This document shows, piece after piece, positions 44,527 to 54,213 of a stretch of DNA of 64,000 nucleotides; position 1 is the first letter of the stretch, and every line of letters begins with the position of its first letter. Origin of the DNA: Candidatus Dechloromonas phosphorivorans (lineage in GTDB: Bacteria; Pseudomonadota; Gammaproteobacteria; Burkholderiales; Rhodocyclaceae); NCBI GenBank assembly GCA_016714975.1, contig JADKBR010000021.1, positions 131,036 to 195,035 of the forward strand. Reading direction: 5' to 3'. The notes under the pieces were generated by a model, which was not told the DNA's origin, did no database searches, and was given only the letters and a program-made list of their open reading frames with translations. Made by a program: the position numbers and the translations under genes.

Positions 44527-46203
44527 ATGATGGACCATAATTTGCCTTTGGCCTCAGGTAGACCAAGGTTTGCTACGAGCGAGCTTTTTTCCATAGCCGG
44601 TACCCAGGGAGACTTGGCGGCCTGGAGGAGTCTGATTGCGAAAGAAGGACCCGAGGCTGTCAGGAATGTTTCTGGCGAGTTTGCCGTGGGGTTCACAGAT
44701 GCAAACGGGCGAGGTTTTCTGGCAGTCGACCGCTTCGCAATTCGAAGTTTGTGTTATCGCGTCGTCGGGGGGGAACTGTGTTTTGGGGAGCGGGCTGACG
44801 AACTCGCTGATGCCAGCACGGAAATTGATCCACAGGCTATTTTTGATTACTTCTACTTCCATGTCATTCCTTCTCCCCGCACGATATTCAAGGGTATCTA
44901 TCGCTTACCCCCGGGTCACTATGCGTTGTTTGTCAATGGTGTGCTCACGGTTCTGCCCTATTGGGTGCCGGAATTTCTCGAATTGGCCAAGCACTCGTTT
45001 GATGATCTCCGTAGCGAATTCCGCCAATTGCTACGCGATGCGGTGGCCGGGCAGCTAGATGGCGGCAAACCAGGCTGCTTCCTGAGTGGTGGAACCGATA
45101 GCTCAACGGTTGCCGGAATGATCGTTGAGGCATCAGGGCAACAAGCCGCCACGTATTCAATCGGATTCGAGGCTGAGGGCTATGATGAAATGCAGTATGC
45201 CCGCATCGCCGCAAGACGTTTCAAGACCGAGCATCACGAGTATTACGTTACTCCAGATGATCTTGTGCGCAGTATTCCTTTGGTTGCAGCCAGCTATGAT
45301 CAACCCTTTGGCAACTCGTCGGCACTGCCTGCCTACTACTGTGCCAAGATGGCAAAAGAAGACGGAATAACCCGTATCTTGGCGGGTGATGGCGGTGACG
45401 AACTCTTTGGGGGCAATTCACGTTATGCCAAGCAGCGGGTATTTGACTGGTATCAGTACTTCCCCGGCGCGACGAGGCAGTTGATCATCGAGCCGCTGCT
45501 GAAAACCAAGGCTGCTGGAGCGCTACCGTTGGTACGAAAAGCATCCAGTTATGTGGAGCAAGCCAGCATTCCGATGCCTGACCGTTTGCAAATGTACAAC
45601 CTGATAATGCGGCTGGGTGTCGAGCAGACACTGACCAAGAATTTTCTGGGGCAGTTGGATATAGCCTTGCCACTAGCGCACCAGCGCCAAGTCTGGTCCG
45701 GTGCTCGAACGAACAGCAATACCAATCGGGAGTTGGCTTTCGATTGGCGATATACGCTTGCAGAAATTGATCTGCCAAAGGTCACGGGAACAACGCGACT
45801 GGCTGGTTTGCAGGTCGGGTTTCCAATGCTTGCCAACAATCTGCTTGCATTTTCGTTACGCCTGCCTGGTGACTACAAGTTGAAAGGGTTGAAGCTCCGT
45901 TGGTTTTTTAAGGAAGCACTGCGTGGGTTTCTACCAGATGAAATCATTACCAAAAAGAAACAAGGATTCGGGCTGCCCTTTGGAGTCTGGGTTACCAAGA
46001 ATGAGGCTTTGCGAAAGCTTGCTTCGGAATCAACACGAGGTCTGGTAGAGCGCGGGATTCTGCGTCCCGATTTTGTTGAAGCCTTGCTAACCAAGCGTCT
46101 CTACGAACATCCGGGCTATTTTGGCGAGATGATTTGGATATCGATGATGCTTGAACAGTGGTTGCGTGCTCGTTCTCCAGGATTCATGATTGGCCGCAGT
46201 TGA
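44527..46203 (+). CDS. Asparagine synthase-like protein, degenerate glutaminase domain
   Basis: A 558-residue protein. The C-terminal synthetase domain is complete: PP-loop FLSGGTDSSTVAGM (residues 185-198), AGDGGDELFGGNSRY, and the KKKQGFGLPFGVW block. The N-terminal domain has the glutaminase fold pieces (GEFAVGFTDANGRGFLAVDRF, GIYRLPPGHY) but begins without the Met-Cys start. The catalytic Cys2 of class II amidotransferases is missing, and no upstream Met-Cys-Gly fits. It may use free ammonia or act like beta-lactam synthetases on a carboxylate-amine pair. It lies between two IS3 remnants at the island edge. Confidence 0.83.
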   Translation: MMDHNLPLASGRPRFATSELFSIAGTQGDLAAWRSLIAKEGPEAVRNVSGEFAVGFTDANGRGFLAVDRFAIRSLCYRVVGGELCFGERADELADASTEIDPQAIFDYFYFHVIPSPRTIFKGIYRLPPGHYALFVNGVLTVLPYWVPEFLELAKHSFDDLRSEFRQLLRDAVAGQLDGGKPGCFLSGGTDSSTVAGMIVEASGQQAATYSIGFEAEGYDEMQYARIAARRFKTEHHEYYVTPDDLVRSIPLVAASYDQPFGNSSALPAYYCAKMAKEDGITRILAGDGGDELFGGNSRYAKQRVFDWYQYFPGATRQLIIEPLLKTKAAGALPLVRKASSYVEQASIPMPDRLQMYNLIMRLGVEQTLTKNFLGQLDIALPLAHQRQVWSGARTNSNTNRELAFDWRYTLAEIDLPKVTGTTRLAGLQVGFPMLANNLLAFSLRLPGDYKLKGLKLRWFFKEALRGFLPDEIITKKKQGFGLPFGVWVTKNEALRKLASESTRGLVERGILRPDFVEALLTKRLYEHPGYFGEMIWISMMLEQWLRARSPGFMIGRS

Positions 46204-46291
46204 CTGTCATCCCAGTTGGCGGGCCGATCCCGATTTGGCGATTTGGCGGTGTCCCGCCGAGTGGTGTAAGAGCTGAAGGTGTTGGGTTTGC

Positions 46292-46340
46292 TGTGGTCGC
46301 ACTGGCCTGCCATTTAAGCAGTTCGTCCGGATCAAGTACC
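46292..46340 (-). pseudogene. Fragment of IS3 OrfA
   Basis: On the minus strand the stretch encodes LDPDELLKWQASATTA, matching YPDELLKWRASATSAL in OrfA of the element at 32 kb. Only about 16 codons are clear. It marks an old insertion or deletion end just after the asparagine-synthase-like gene. The rest of the 46204-46470 gap shows nothing else. Confidence 0.6.
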
Positions 46341-46470
46341 GGATAATCGGTGACGAGCAGTGTCGTCCCAGGCCGGACAGAAGTGGTCCGACAAAACTGA
46401 ACATCGCGATAAGTGGGCATTCCGGTCATGCTAGAATCACGCACTGGATCAGCTTGAGGAATGCAGCCAA

Positions 46471-46680
46471 ATGGGTGACGTAAATACGAGCTACGTGTCC
46501 GACCATACGAAATGGATCGACGAGCAACTGAAAAAACACCCGGAGTGGGTCGAAGACCAGAAGGTCGGCCGCGCACTGTGGTGGGACAAGAAGCAGGATG
46601 TCCAAACTACGGAGCGTAATGCCGACTCGAAGGTGCCGCAAAAACCGTATCCCTACGACGTGAACTTCTACAGCGAGTAG
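46471..46680 (+). CDS. DUF3460 family small protein
   Basis: A 69-residue protein of the DUF3460 family, restricted to Betaproteobacteria. It is acidic-basic mixed and soluble, with the YVSDHTKWIDEQLKKHPEWVEDQKVGRALWWDK core and a proline-rich end (PQKPYPYDVNFYSE). The function is unknown. It has its own terminator and begins the conserved housekeeping part after the island. Confidence 0.88.
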   Translation: MGDVNTSYVSDHTKWIDEQLKKHPEWVEDQKVGRALWWDKKQDVQTTERNADSKVPQKPYPYDVNFYSE

Positions 46681-46703
46681 CCTTGCCCGGCGGTTTCAGG
46701 CAG

Positions 46704-46730
46704 ACGGCCAGTCGCTGACTGGCCGTTTCG
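46704..46730 (+). terminator. Rho-independent terminator after the DUF3460 gene
   Basis: ACGGCCAGTC-GCT-GACTGGCCGT forms a ten-base stem followed by TTCGTTT. Confidence 0.75.
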
Positions 46731-46766
46731 TTTCTGGCAGGTCTGTGCGCCTGTGCCGGGAAATAG

Positions 46767-46795
46767 CTGACAAATTCAGTCGAGTATTCTAGAAT
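46767..46795 (+). promoter_or_regulatory. Sigma-70 promoter of cysE
   Basis: CTGACA (46767-46772), 17 bases and TAGAAT (46790-46795) are each one base from consensus. The cysE ATG follows 33 bases later. A small CCTG-TTAACGA-CAGG dyad lies in the leader. Confidence 0.55.
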
Positions 46796-46827
46796 TCGCC
46801 CTGTTAACGACAGGGGAATACGCTTTC

Positions 46828-47583
46828 ATGTTCCGGCATCTGCGTGAGGATATTCGGGCGGTCTTCGACCGCGATCCGGCGGCGCGCTCGTTCTGGGAGG
46901 TGCTGACCTGCTATCCGGGCATCCATGCCCTGATCATGCACCGCCTGGCGCACTGGCTCTGGGGTCATCGCTTGCGCTGGCTGGCGCGTTTTGTCGCGCA
47001 CATTTCGCGTTTTCTGACAGGTATCGAAATTCATCCGGGCGCCACGATCGGTCAACGTTTTTTCATCGACCACGGCATGGGCGTGGTGATCGGCGAGACT
47101 GCACTGATCGGCGATGACGTCACGCTTTATCACGGCGTAACGCTGGGTGGCACTTCCTGGAACAAGGGCAAGCGCCATCCGACGCTGGAAGACGGGGTGG
47201 TGATCGGGGCGGGGGCCAAGGTTCTCGGGCCGATCACCATAGCCGCCGGTGCCAAGGTTGGCTCGAACGCCGTGGTGACCAAGGCGGTGCCGGCGGGCGC
47301 GACAGCCGTCGGCAACCCGGCGCGAGTCCTCGATCACTCGGAGGAAGGCCGGCAACGTGAGGTGCAGGCTGAAAGATTGGGTTTTTCCGCCTATGCCGTC
47401 GGGCGCGATCAGGATGATCCACTGGCCAAGGCGATACACGGGCTGCTCGACCACGCCGCCGAGACCGACCGCCGGCTGGCCTCGCTGCTGCGCGAACTGG
47501 AAGCAGCGGGGATCAGGTGCGACGAGGACGTGCAGCCGGCTGACCGCTTCGACCCCAAATACCTGGGCAAGATTGTTGACTAA
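46828..47583 (+). CDS. cysE: Serine O-acetyltransferase
   Basis: A 251-residue left-handed beta-helix acyltransferase making O-acetylserine for cysteine synthesis. The hexapeptide repeats run from IEIHPGATIGQRFFIDHG to the NAVVTKAVPAGATAVGNPARVL end. The catalytic His and Asp are in HGMGVVIGE and FIDHG, and the family block TLGGTSWNKGKRHPTLEDGVVIGAGAKVLG is intact. The C-terminus is longer than in short plant-like forms. Placement directly before iscR is common in Betaproteobacteria and links cysteine supply to Fe-S cluster assembly. Confidence 0.95.
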   Translation: MFRHLREDIRAVFDRDPAARSFWEVLTCYPGIHALIMHRLAHWLWGHRLRWLARFVAHISRFLTGIEIHPGATIGQRFFIDHGMGVVIGETALIGDDVTLYHGVTLGGTSWNKGKRHPTLEDGVVIGAGAKVLGPITIAAGAKVGSNAVVTKAVPAGATAVGNPARVLDHSEEGRQREVQAERLGFSAYAVGRDQDDPLAKAIHGLLDHAAETDRRLASLLRELEAAGIRCDEDVQPADRFDPKYLGKIVD

Positions 47584-47598
47584 TTTGATCAAGTATAT

Positions 47599-47623
47599 AT
47601 AGTTGACTGCAATAGTAGGTTAA
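47599..47623 (+). promoter_or_regulatory. IscR type-1 binding site in front of iscR
   Basis: ATAGTTGACT-GCAAT-AGTAGGTTAA matches the type-1 IscR consensus (ATA-rich dyad with GACT and AGTC-like half) at the iscR promoter. [2Fe-2S]-IscR would bind here and repress the isc operon when clusters are plentiful. Confidence 0.65.
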
Positions 47624-47639
47624 TTGCGAAAGGTACAAG

Positions 47640-48146
47640 ATGCGACTCACGACAAAGGGACGTTTTGCGGTCACTGCCATGATGGATCTCGCGCTGCGTG
47701 GCCAGGATGGCCCCGTGGCCCTGGCCGGGGTCAGCGAGCGCCAGAAGATATCGCTCTCCTACCTCGAACAGCTGTTTGGCAAGCTGCGTCGGGACAAACT
47801 CGTCGATAGCGTGCGCGGACCCGGCGGTGGCTACTGCATTGCCAGGCCGCTGGCCATGGTGACGGTGGCCGATATCATTCGTGCCGTCGACGAGCCGCTC
47901 GACGCGACGCAGTGCGGCGGTCGCGAGAATTGCCTCGACGATCAGCGATGCATGACGCACGATCTGTGGTCCTCGCTGAATACGCGAATGTACGATTATC
48001 TGGCGTCGGTGACGCTTGCCGATCTCGTTGTTCGCCAGCGCGAGAAGGAGGCGAAAGCGGGCGTCGTGTCGGTTATCGCAGACCGGCGAGCCGGGCCGCA
48101 TCCCCGATCACGGTCCGTGCGCGAAAAGATGGCCGCAGTTATCTGA
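47640..48146 (+). CDS. iscR: Rrf2 family Fe-S cluster regulator IscR
   Basis: A 168-residue winged-helix regulator. The N-terminal MRLTTKGRFAVTAMMDLALR helix and LSYLEQLFGKLRR recognition part are typical. The cluster ligands are the three cysteines in CGGRENCLDDQRC (C-x5-C-x5-C), with a nearby His. It senses [2Fe-2S] status and controls its own operon through the upstream type-1 site. Intact; the next gene, a NifS-like desulfurase, begins eight bases after its stop. Confidence 0.95.
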   Translation: MRLTTKGRFAVTAMMDLALRGQDGPVALAGVSERQKISLSYLEQLFGKLRRDKLVDSVRGPGGGYCIARPLAMVTVADIIRAVDEPLDATQCGGRENCLDDQRCMTHDLWSSLNTRMYDYLASVTLADLVVRQREKEAKAGVVSVIADRRAGPHPRSRSVREKMAAVI

Positions 48147-48154
48147 GCAGCGCC

Positions 48155-49313
48155 ATGTTCAAACCCGTCTATCTCGACCACAACGCCACGACGCAGCCCG
48201 ATCCGGTGGTGCTCGCGGCCATGCTGCCGTGGCTGGAAAGCCACTTCGGCAATGCCTCCAGTCGCCACGAATACGGCCGGGCAGCGCGGAGGGCGGTCGA
48301 CGAGGCACGGCAGCGGGTCGCAGCAGCGGTCAACGCACATCCGACCGAGGTGGTATTCACCAGCGGCGGCAGCGAGGCCAACAATCTCTTTGTCAAGGGG
48401 GCAGCGGCATGCGTCCGGCCGGGCGTCATCGCGGTCGGGGCGACCGAGCATCCTTGCGTGCTCTGCCGGCGGCTCAGCTGGTACGCGGTGGCTGGCAGAT
48501 CGAGACGGTTGCGGTCGACGCCTCGGGGATGGTCAATTTCGACTCATTTTCCCGGATTCTGGCGGCGCGCCCGCGGCTGTGGTCGATCATGACGGCCAAC
48601 AACGAAACCGGGGTCATCCAGGACATTTCGCTTCTGGCGACGGCGGCCAAGGCTGCTGGCGGCTGGTTTCACAGCGACGCGGTGCAGGCCTTGGGCAAGC
48701 TGCCGCTCGACTTCCGGGCGCTCAATGCAGCCGGTGTCCACGCCCTTACCCTCTCGGCGCACAAGGCTGGCGGCCCGAAGGGCGCGGCGGCGCTGATTGT
48801 CGACAAGCGTGTCGAACTGCAACCGCTGATCGCTGGCGGCGGGCATGAGCGCGGACTGCGTTCCGGCACCGAGAACGTTCCGGCGATTGTGGGTTTCGGC
48901 GTGGCGGCGGAACTTGCGGCACAACGCGTTGCCGAACTGTCGCAACGTCTCAAATGGCTGCGGGAGCGGCTCGGGAAAATGGATTGTCAGGACTTGATGC
49001 AAGGATTTTCGCTACTGCCGCAGAGCGTCTGCCCAATACGACTTATTTCGCCGTACCCGATGTCGATGGCGAAACGCTGGTCGGCAAGCTTGACCGTGCT
49101 GGCTTTGCGGTGGCCAGCGGGGCGGCCTGCTCAAGCGCCAACCCGGAACCGTCACATGTGCTACAGGCGATGGGCGTGGCGCCGGAAATTGCCCGGGGCG
49201 CGGTACGAGTTAGTCTGGGCGCCGGCAATAGCGAGGCGGAAATCGACGACTTCATCAATGCCTTGCAGGTTACGGTCGGACGCCTGCAGGGACTGACGGC
49301 AGTGGCCGTCTGA
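48155..49313 (+). CDS. NifS/IscS-like cysteine desulfurase, first of two (two frameshifts)
   Basis: About 385 residues in total. Frame changes occur near 48460 and near 48990. Read across them it is a complete PLP cysteine desulfurase: VYLDHNATTQPDP start, FGNASSRHEYGRAARRAV, TSGGSEANNLFVKG, the PLP lysine in TLSAHKAGGPKGAAAL, GGHERGLRSGTENV, and the sulfur-carrying cysteine in ASGAACSSANPEPSHVL. It is distinct from the IscS that follows (TSASLEPSYVL). The breaks fit the indel errors of this contig part better than decay. It sits between iscR and iscS, an arrangement also known in other Betaproteobacteria. Confidence 0.85.
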
Positions 49314-49351
49314 ATCAATCCGACTGAATCAACACTCAAGCGAGAAGCAAG

Positions 49352-50564
49352 ATGAAACTCCCGATCTACCTGGATTATTCGGCAACTACCCTGGTCGACC
49401 CGCGTGTCGCGGACAAGATGATTCCCTACCTGTGCGAGCATTTCGGCAACCCGGCTTCGCGTTCCCACAGCTTCGGCTGGGTCGCCGACGCAGCGGTCGA
49501 GGAGGCGCGCGAGCAGGTTGCGGCGCTGGTCAATGCCGATCCCAAGGAAATCGTCTGGACGTCCGGCGCCACCGAATCCAACAATCTTGCCATCAAGGGC
49601 GCCTGCAACTTCTACGCCGGCACCAAAGGAAAGCACATCATCACGCTGCAGACCGAGCACAAGGCAGTGCTCGACACGGTCCGCGAAATGGAGCGCCAGG
49701 GTTTCGAGGCGACCTACCTTGACGTTCAGGATACCGGCCTGATCGATCTCGAAGCCTTCAAGGCGGCGATCCGCCCAGATACCGTGCTGGCCTCGGTGAT
49801 GTTCGTCAATAACGAAATCGGCGTCATCCAGCCGATCGCCGAACTGGGTGAAATCTGTCGCGAGAGGGGCGTGATCTTCCACGTCGATGCCGCGCAGGCA
49901 ACCGGCAAAGTCGCTATCGACCTGCAGAAGCTGAAAGTCGACCTGATGAGTTTCTGCGCTCACAAGACCTATGGCCCCAAGGGCATCGGCGCCCTGTATG
50001 TGCGACGCAAGCCGCGCATCCGTCTTGAAGCGCAGATGCACGGCGGCGGTCACGAGCGCGGTTTCCGCTCCGGTACGCTGGCGACTCACCAGATCGTCGG
50101 CATGGGCGAGGCCTTCCGCCTCGCGCAGGTCGAGATGGTCGAGGAAAGCCAGCGCATCGGCAAGCTGCGTGACAGACTGCTGCAGGGCCTGCAGGATATC
50201 GAGGCGACCTACGTCAATGGCGATCTCGAACACCGTGTCGCGCACAACCTGAACATCAGCTTCGCCTACGTCGAAGGCGAGTCGATGATCATGGCGATCA
50301 AGGATCTGGCAGTGTCTTCCGGCTCGGCCTGTACCTCCGCCAGCCTGGAACCGTCGTATGTCCTGCGGGCCCTGGGGCGCAACGACGAACTGGCGCACAG
50401 CTCGATCCGCTTCACCATCGGCCGAGCCGATTACAGAAGAAGAAATCGATTACGCAATCAATCTGTTACACACGAAAGTTGGCAAGTTGCGCGAACTTTC
50501 ACCGCTGTGGGAAATGGTCCAGGAAGGCATCGATCTCGATTCCGTCCAGTGGGCGGCGCATTAA
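49352..50564 (+). CDS. iscS: Cysteine desulfurase IscS (one frameshift near the 3' end)
   Basis: About 404 residues. It provides sulfur from cysteine for IscU, tRNA thiolation and cofactors. Seen are YLDYSATTLVDPRV, the PLP lysine in FCAHKTYGPKGIG, GGHERGFRSGTL, and the active-site cysteine in SSGSACTSASLEPSYVL. One base is lost near 50430, within SIRFTIGR...TEEEIDYAI. The C-terminal tail LSPLWEMVQEGIDLDSVQW is in the second frame. Reading straight on would give a false fusion with IscU. Confidence 0.92.
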
Positions 50565-50575
50565 GGAGAAGAAAC

Positions 50576-50958
50576 ATGAGCTATAGTGTAAAAGTCATTG
50601 ATCATTATGAGAATCCACGCAACGTCGGTTCCTTTGGCAAGGAGGATGACGGGGTCGGGACCGGCATGGTCGGCGCGCCGGCCTGCGGCGATGTGATGAA
50701 GCTGCAGATCAAGGTCAACAAATCTGGCGTCATCGAGGATGCCAAGTTCAAGACTTACGGTTGCGGTTCCGCGATCGCCTCGTCTTCGCTGGTGACCGAA
50801 TGGGTCAAGGGAAAGACGGTTGATCAGGCGCTGACCATCAAGAACACCGAAATTGCCGAGGAACTGGCCCTGCCGCCGGTTAAAATCCATTGCTCGATCC
50901 TGGCCGAGGACGCCATCAAGGCGGCGGTGGCCGATTACAAGAGAAGCACGGAGAATAA
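50576..50958 (+). CDS. iscU: Fe-S cluster scaffold IscU (frameshift at 3' end)
   Basis: About 127 residues: the scaffold on which [2Fe-2S] clusters are built. The three ligand cysteines are visible in GAPACGDVM, KTYGCGSAIASSS and KIHCSILAEDAI. The HscA-binding LPPVK motif is present just before the last cysteine. One extra base after ADYK (near 50940) shifts the last codons; corrected, it ends ADYKKHGE and a TAA at 50956. AAGGAG lies upstream of ATG 50576. Confidence 0.92.
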
Positions 50959-50960
50959 GC

Positions 50961-51284
50961 ATGGCAGTCAGCTTGAGCGACAAGGCGGCCAAACACGTCA
51001 CCAACTATCTGACCAAGCGCGGCAAAGGCATTGGCCTGCGCCTTGGCGTCAGGACCACCGGCTGTTCCGGCATGGCCTACAAGCTGGAATTTGTTGATGC
51101 GGTCAGTCCCGAGGATCTGGTGTTCGAGAGCAATGGCGTCAAGGTTGTCGTCGATCCGAAGAGCTTGCCGTATCTTGACGGGATGGAACTGGACTACGCC
51201 CGCGAAGGTCTGAACGAGGGCTTCCAGTTCAACAATCCGAATGTCAAGGATCAGTGCGGCTGCGGCGAGTCGTTCAACGTGTGA
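50961..51284 (+). CDS. iscA: Iron-sulfur assembly protein IscA
   Basis: A 107-residue A-type carrier with the three conserved cysteines (TTGCSGMAYKLE and the C-terminal CGCGESF). It accepts iron or clusters in the isc pathway. It is intact, and its stop overlaps the hscB start by one base (TGATG). Confidence 0.95.
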   Translation: MAVSLSDKAAKHVTNYLTKRGKGIGLRLGVRTTGCSGMAYKLEFVDAVSPEDLVFESNGVKVVVDPKSLPYLDGMELDYAREGLNEGFQFNNPNVKDQCGCGESFNV

Positions 51285-51806
51285 TGGATTTACGCAACGA
51301 CCATTTCGCCTTGTTCGGACTGGATCGCGGCTTCCGGCTCGACCTGTCGGACCTCGATTCCGCTACCGCGACGTGCAGGCCCAGGTTCATCCGGATCGCT
51401 TTGCCAATGCCGGCGACGCGGAGCGGCGGTTGTCGATGCAGTGGGCAACCCACGCCAACGAGGCCTACGAAACACTGAAGAAACCGCTGGAGCGTGCGCG
51501 TTACCTGGCCGCACCCTGGCCGGGCACGATATCCAGGCGGAGAACAACACGTCGCTGCCGGCCGATTTTCTGATGGAGCAGATGAATGGCGAGAAGCGGT
51601 CATGGAAGCGCGCAACGGCGGCGACCATCATCGAACTGAACGGCTTCACAATCGGCTGCGCACCGAACTGGCGGGCGGTACAGTGAGCTGGGCCAACTTG
51701 ACGACACCGGCAATCTCGCGGCCGCAACGGATCGTGTCCGCCGCCTGATGTTTCTTGAAAGCTCCCGCATGAGATCGATGACGCGCTGGCGTCGCTGGAA
51801 GAATAG
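51284..51806 (+). CDS. hscB: Co-chaperone HscB (several frameshifts)
   Basis: About 175 residues when frames are joined: DLRNDHFALFGLDRGFRLDL, the J-domain block with HPDRF (VQAQVHPDRFANAGDAERR), ATHANEAYETLKKPLERARYL, then ADFLMEQM and an end in DDALASLEE. HscB brings IscU to HscA and stimulates its ATPase. Frame breaks are near 51360, 51510, 51580 and beyond. Position between iscA and hscA makes the call safe. Confidence 0.88.
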
Positions 51807-51808
51807 CC

Positions 51809-53680
51809 ATGGCCTTGTTTCAAATTGCCGAGCCCGGCGAGTCGGTGGCACCGCACCAGCACAAACTGGCGGTCGGAATCGATCTCGGCACGACAAATTC
51901 ACTGGTGGCGACGGTGCGCAGCGGCATCGCCGTGGTCATCAACGACGAACAGGGGCGGCCACTGCTGCCATCGATTGTGCGCTACCAGGCCAGCGGCGGA
52001 CCGAGGTCGGCTATGCGGCTCAGACCCGGCAGGCGGTTGACCCCAGGAATACCATCGTTTCCGTCAAGCGCTTCATGGACTGCGGGCTGAAAGATGTCGC
52101 GCACGTCGAATCGATGCCCTACGACTTCGTCGAGGCGCCTGGCATGGTCAAGGTCCGGACAGTGGCCGGAGTCAAAAGTCCGGTCGAGATCTCGGCCGAA
52201 ATTCTCAAAGAGCCTGCGCGCGCGCGCGAGCTCGCGCTGGGTGGCGAACTGGTCGGCGCGGTCATTACCGTGCCTGCGTATTTCGACGACGCCCAGCGTC
52301 AGGCGACCAAGGATGCCGCCCGCCTTGCCGGCCTCAATGTGTTGCGCCTGCTCAACGAACCGACAGCGGCCGCCATTGCCTACGGACTGGAGAATGCTTC
52401 TGAGGCATTTATGCAATCACGACCTCGGGGTGGCACCTTCGACATTTCCATCCTCGGTTGACCGAGGCGTTTTCGAGGTGATGTCCATCGGCGGTGATTC
52501 GGCACTGGTGGGGATGATTTCGACCATCGCATCTTCTGCTGGGCGATCGAGCAGGCGAGGAGGCTGCAGCCGCTGTCGCCCGAGGATGGGCGTCTGCTGA
52601 TGATGGCTGCCGCGAAGCCAAGGAATTCCTGACCATAAACCCTGAAGCGCCGATCACCGCGCGCCTTTCGACCGGTGAAATGGTCGAACTGAAGCTGGAT
52701 GTCGCGACTTTTGCCGAAATCGCCCGGACGCTGATCTCCAAGACCATACAGCCGGTCAAGGGCGCTGCGCGACGCCGGTTTGCGCGCGGAGGACGTCAAG
52801 GGAGTGGTCATGGTCGGCGGCGCGACGCGCATGCCCCAGGTTCAGAAGGCGGTGGGCGACTTCTTCCGCCAGGAGCCGCTGACCAATCTCGATCCCGACA
52901 AGGTCGTCGCCTCGGCGCGGCGACCCAAGCCAACCTGCTGATCGGCAACAAGACCGGCAAGGATGACTGGCTGCTGCTCGACGTGATTCCGCTGTCGCTC
53001 GGGCTGGAAATGATGGGCGGGCTGACCGAAAAGGTGATCCCGCGCAATTCGACGATCCCGACGGCGCGCGCCCAGGAATTCACAACGTTCAAAGATGGCC
53101 AGACGGCGATGGCGATCCACGTCGTTCAGGGCGAACGCGAACTGGTCAGCGACTGCCGTTCGCTGGCGCGCTTCGAGCTGCGCGGCATTCCACCGATGGC
53201 GGCGGGTGCGGCGCGCATCCGCGTCACCTTTCAGGTCGACGGGATGGCCTGCTGTCGGTTGCTGCGCGCGAACAGACGACCGGCGTCGAAGCCAGCGTCA
53301 TCGTCAAGCCGTCGTATGGCCTGTCGGACGACGAAATCGCCGGCATGCTCCAGGACCCGATGGAGCACGCCAGGAGGACGCGTTGGCGCGGGCCCTCAAG
53401 GAAGCACAGGTTGAGGCCCAGCGCATGATTGAAGCCACCGAGGCAGCGCTCCGGGACGACCGCCACCTGCTGAACGATGCTGAAGCGGCGAGGATCGTGG
53501 CGAGCATCGAGAAACTTCGCGGAGACCGTGGTCGGCGACAACCGGCGCCAGATCAACCTGGCGATGGATGATCTCGGTTTCGAGACGCAGGAATTTGCCC
53601 ACCGCCGCATGAATCGGAGCGTCAATCGCGCGCTGGCCGGGCGCAAGGTCGCCGATCTGAGAATAGGAGAAGAGGCATGA
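51809..53680 (+). CDS. hscA: Fe-S assembly chaperone HscA (many frameshifts)
   Basis: An Hsp70 homologue of about 620 residues when joined. The nucleotide-binding start VGIDLGTTNSLVATV, RNTIVSVKRFMDCG, VITVPAYFDDAQRQATKDAARLAGL, LNEPTAAAIAYGLEN, and VVMVGGATRMPQVQKAV all occur, each in a differing frame. The substrate-binding half has PLSLGLEMMGGLTEKVIPRNSTIP. It works with HscB on IscU. At least six single-base indels lie between 51990 and 53520. Confidence 0.9.
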
Positions 53681-54022
53681 CGCAACTGGTCGTCCTGCCG
53701 CATGTCGAAAACTGCCCCGACGGCGCCGTCATCGACGCGGAAGAGGGCAAGTCCATCTGCGAGAACCTGCTGGAGAACGGCATCGAACTTGAACACGCCT
53801 GCGAGATGTCCTGTGCCTGCACGACCTGTCACGTCATCGTGCGCGAGGGCTTCAACTCGTTGGACCCGGCCGAGGAAGAGGGAAGAGGACCTTCTCGACA
53901 AGGCGTGGGGCCTCGAACCGAATTCTCGTCTCGGCTGCCAGGCGCTGGTGCGGTCGACCCCGCTGGGGGTCGAAATTCCGAAATACAGCATCAACATGGC
54001 GAAGGAGGGCCACCGCAAATGA
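53677..54022 (+). CDS. fdx: ISC-type [2Fe-2S] ferredoxin (one frameshift)
   Basis: About 113 residues. Ligand cysteines are in HACEMSCACTTCHVIV (C-x5-C-x2-C) and the last one in SRLGCQALV. It supplies electrons for cluster assembly. One extra base near 53885, in a G/A-rich stretch after DPAEE, shifts the frame; the second half ends in PKYSINMAKEGHRK. It overlaps hscA and iscX by four bases each. Confidence 0.92.
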
Positions 54023-54213
54023 AATGGACCGACATCAACGACATCGCCATCGAACTGAGCGAAGCGCACCCGGACAAGGATCCGCTCAAGGTCAATTTCG
54101 TCGATCTGCGCGACTGGGTGATGGCGCTGGAGGACTTTGACGACGATCCGAAGCACTGCGGCGAGAAGATTCTGGAGGCGATCCAGCAGGCCTGGATCGA
54201 TGAGGTGTCGCGA
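54019..54213 (+). CDS. iscX: IscX (YfhJ) family Fe-S assembly protein
   Basis: About 64 residues: MKWTDINDIAIELSEAHPDKDP, then FVDLRDWVMALEDFDDDPKHCGEKILEAIQQAWIDE. It binds IscS and iron and modulates cluster assembly. The stop is lost in a frame error just after WIDE, so the end is approximate. Last gene of the isc operon. Confidence 0.9.

Noticed and set aside
49352..51097. An IscS-IscU fusion protein
   Set aside because: The frame joins them only because of a one-base loss near 50430; the proper IscS end and the iscU ribosome-binding site and ATG are both visible.
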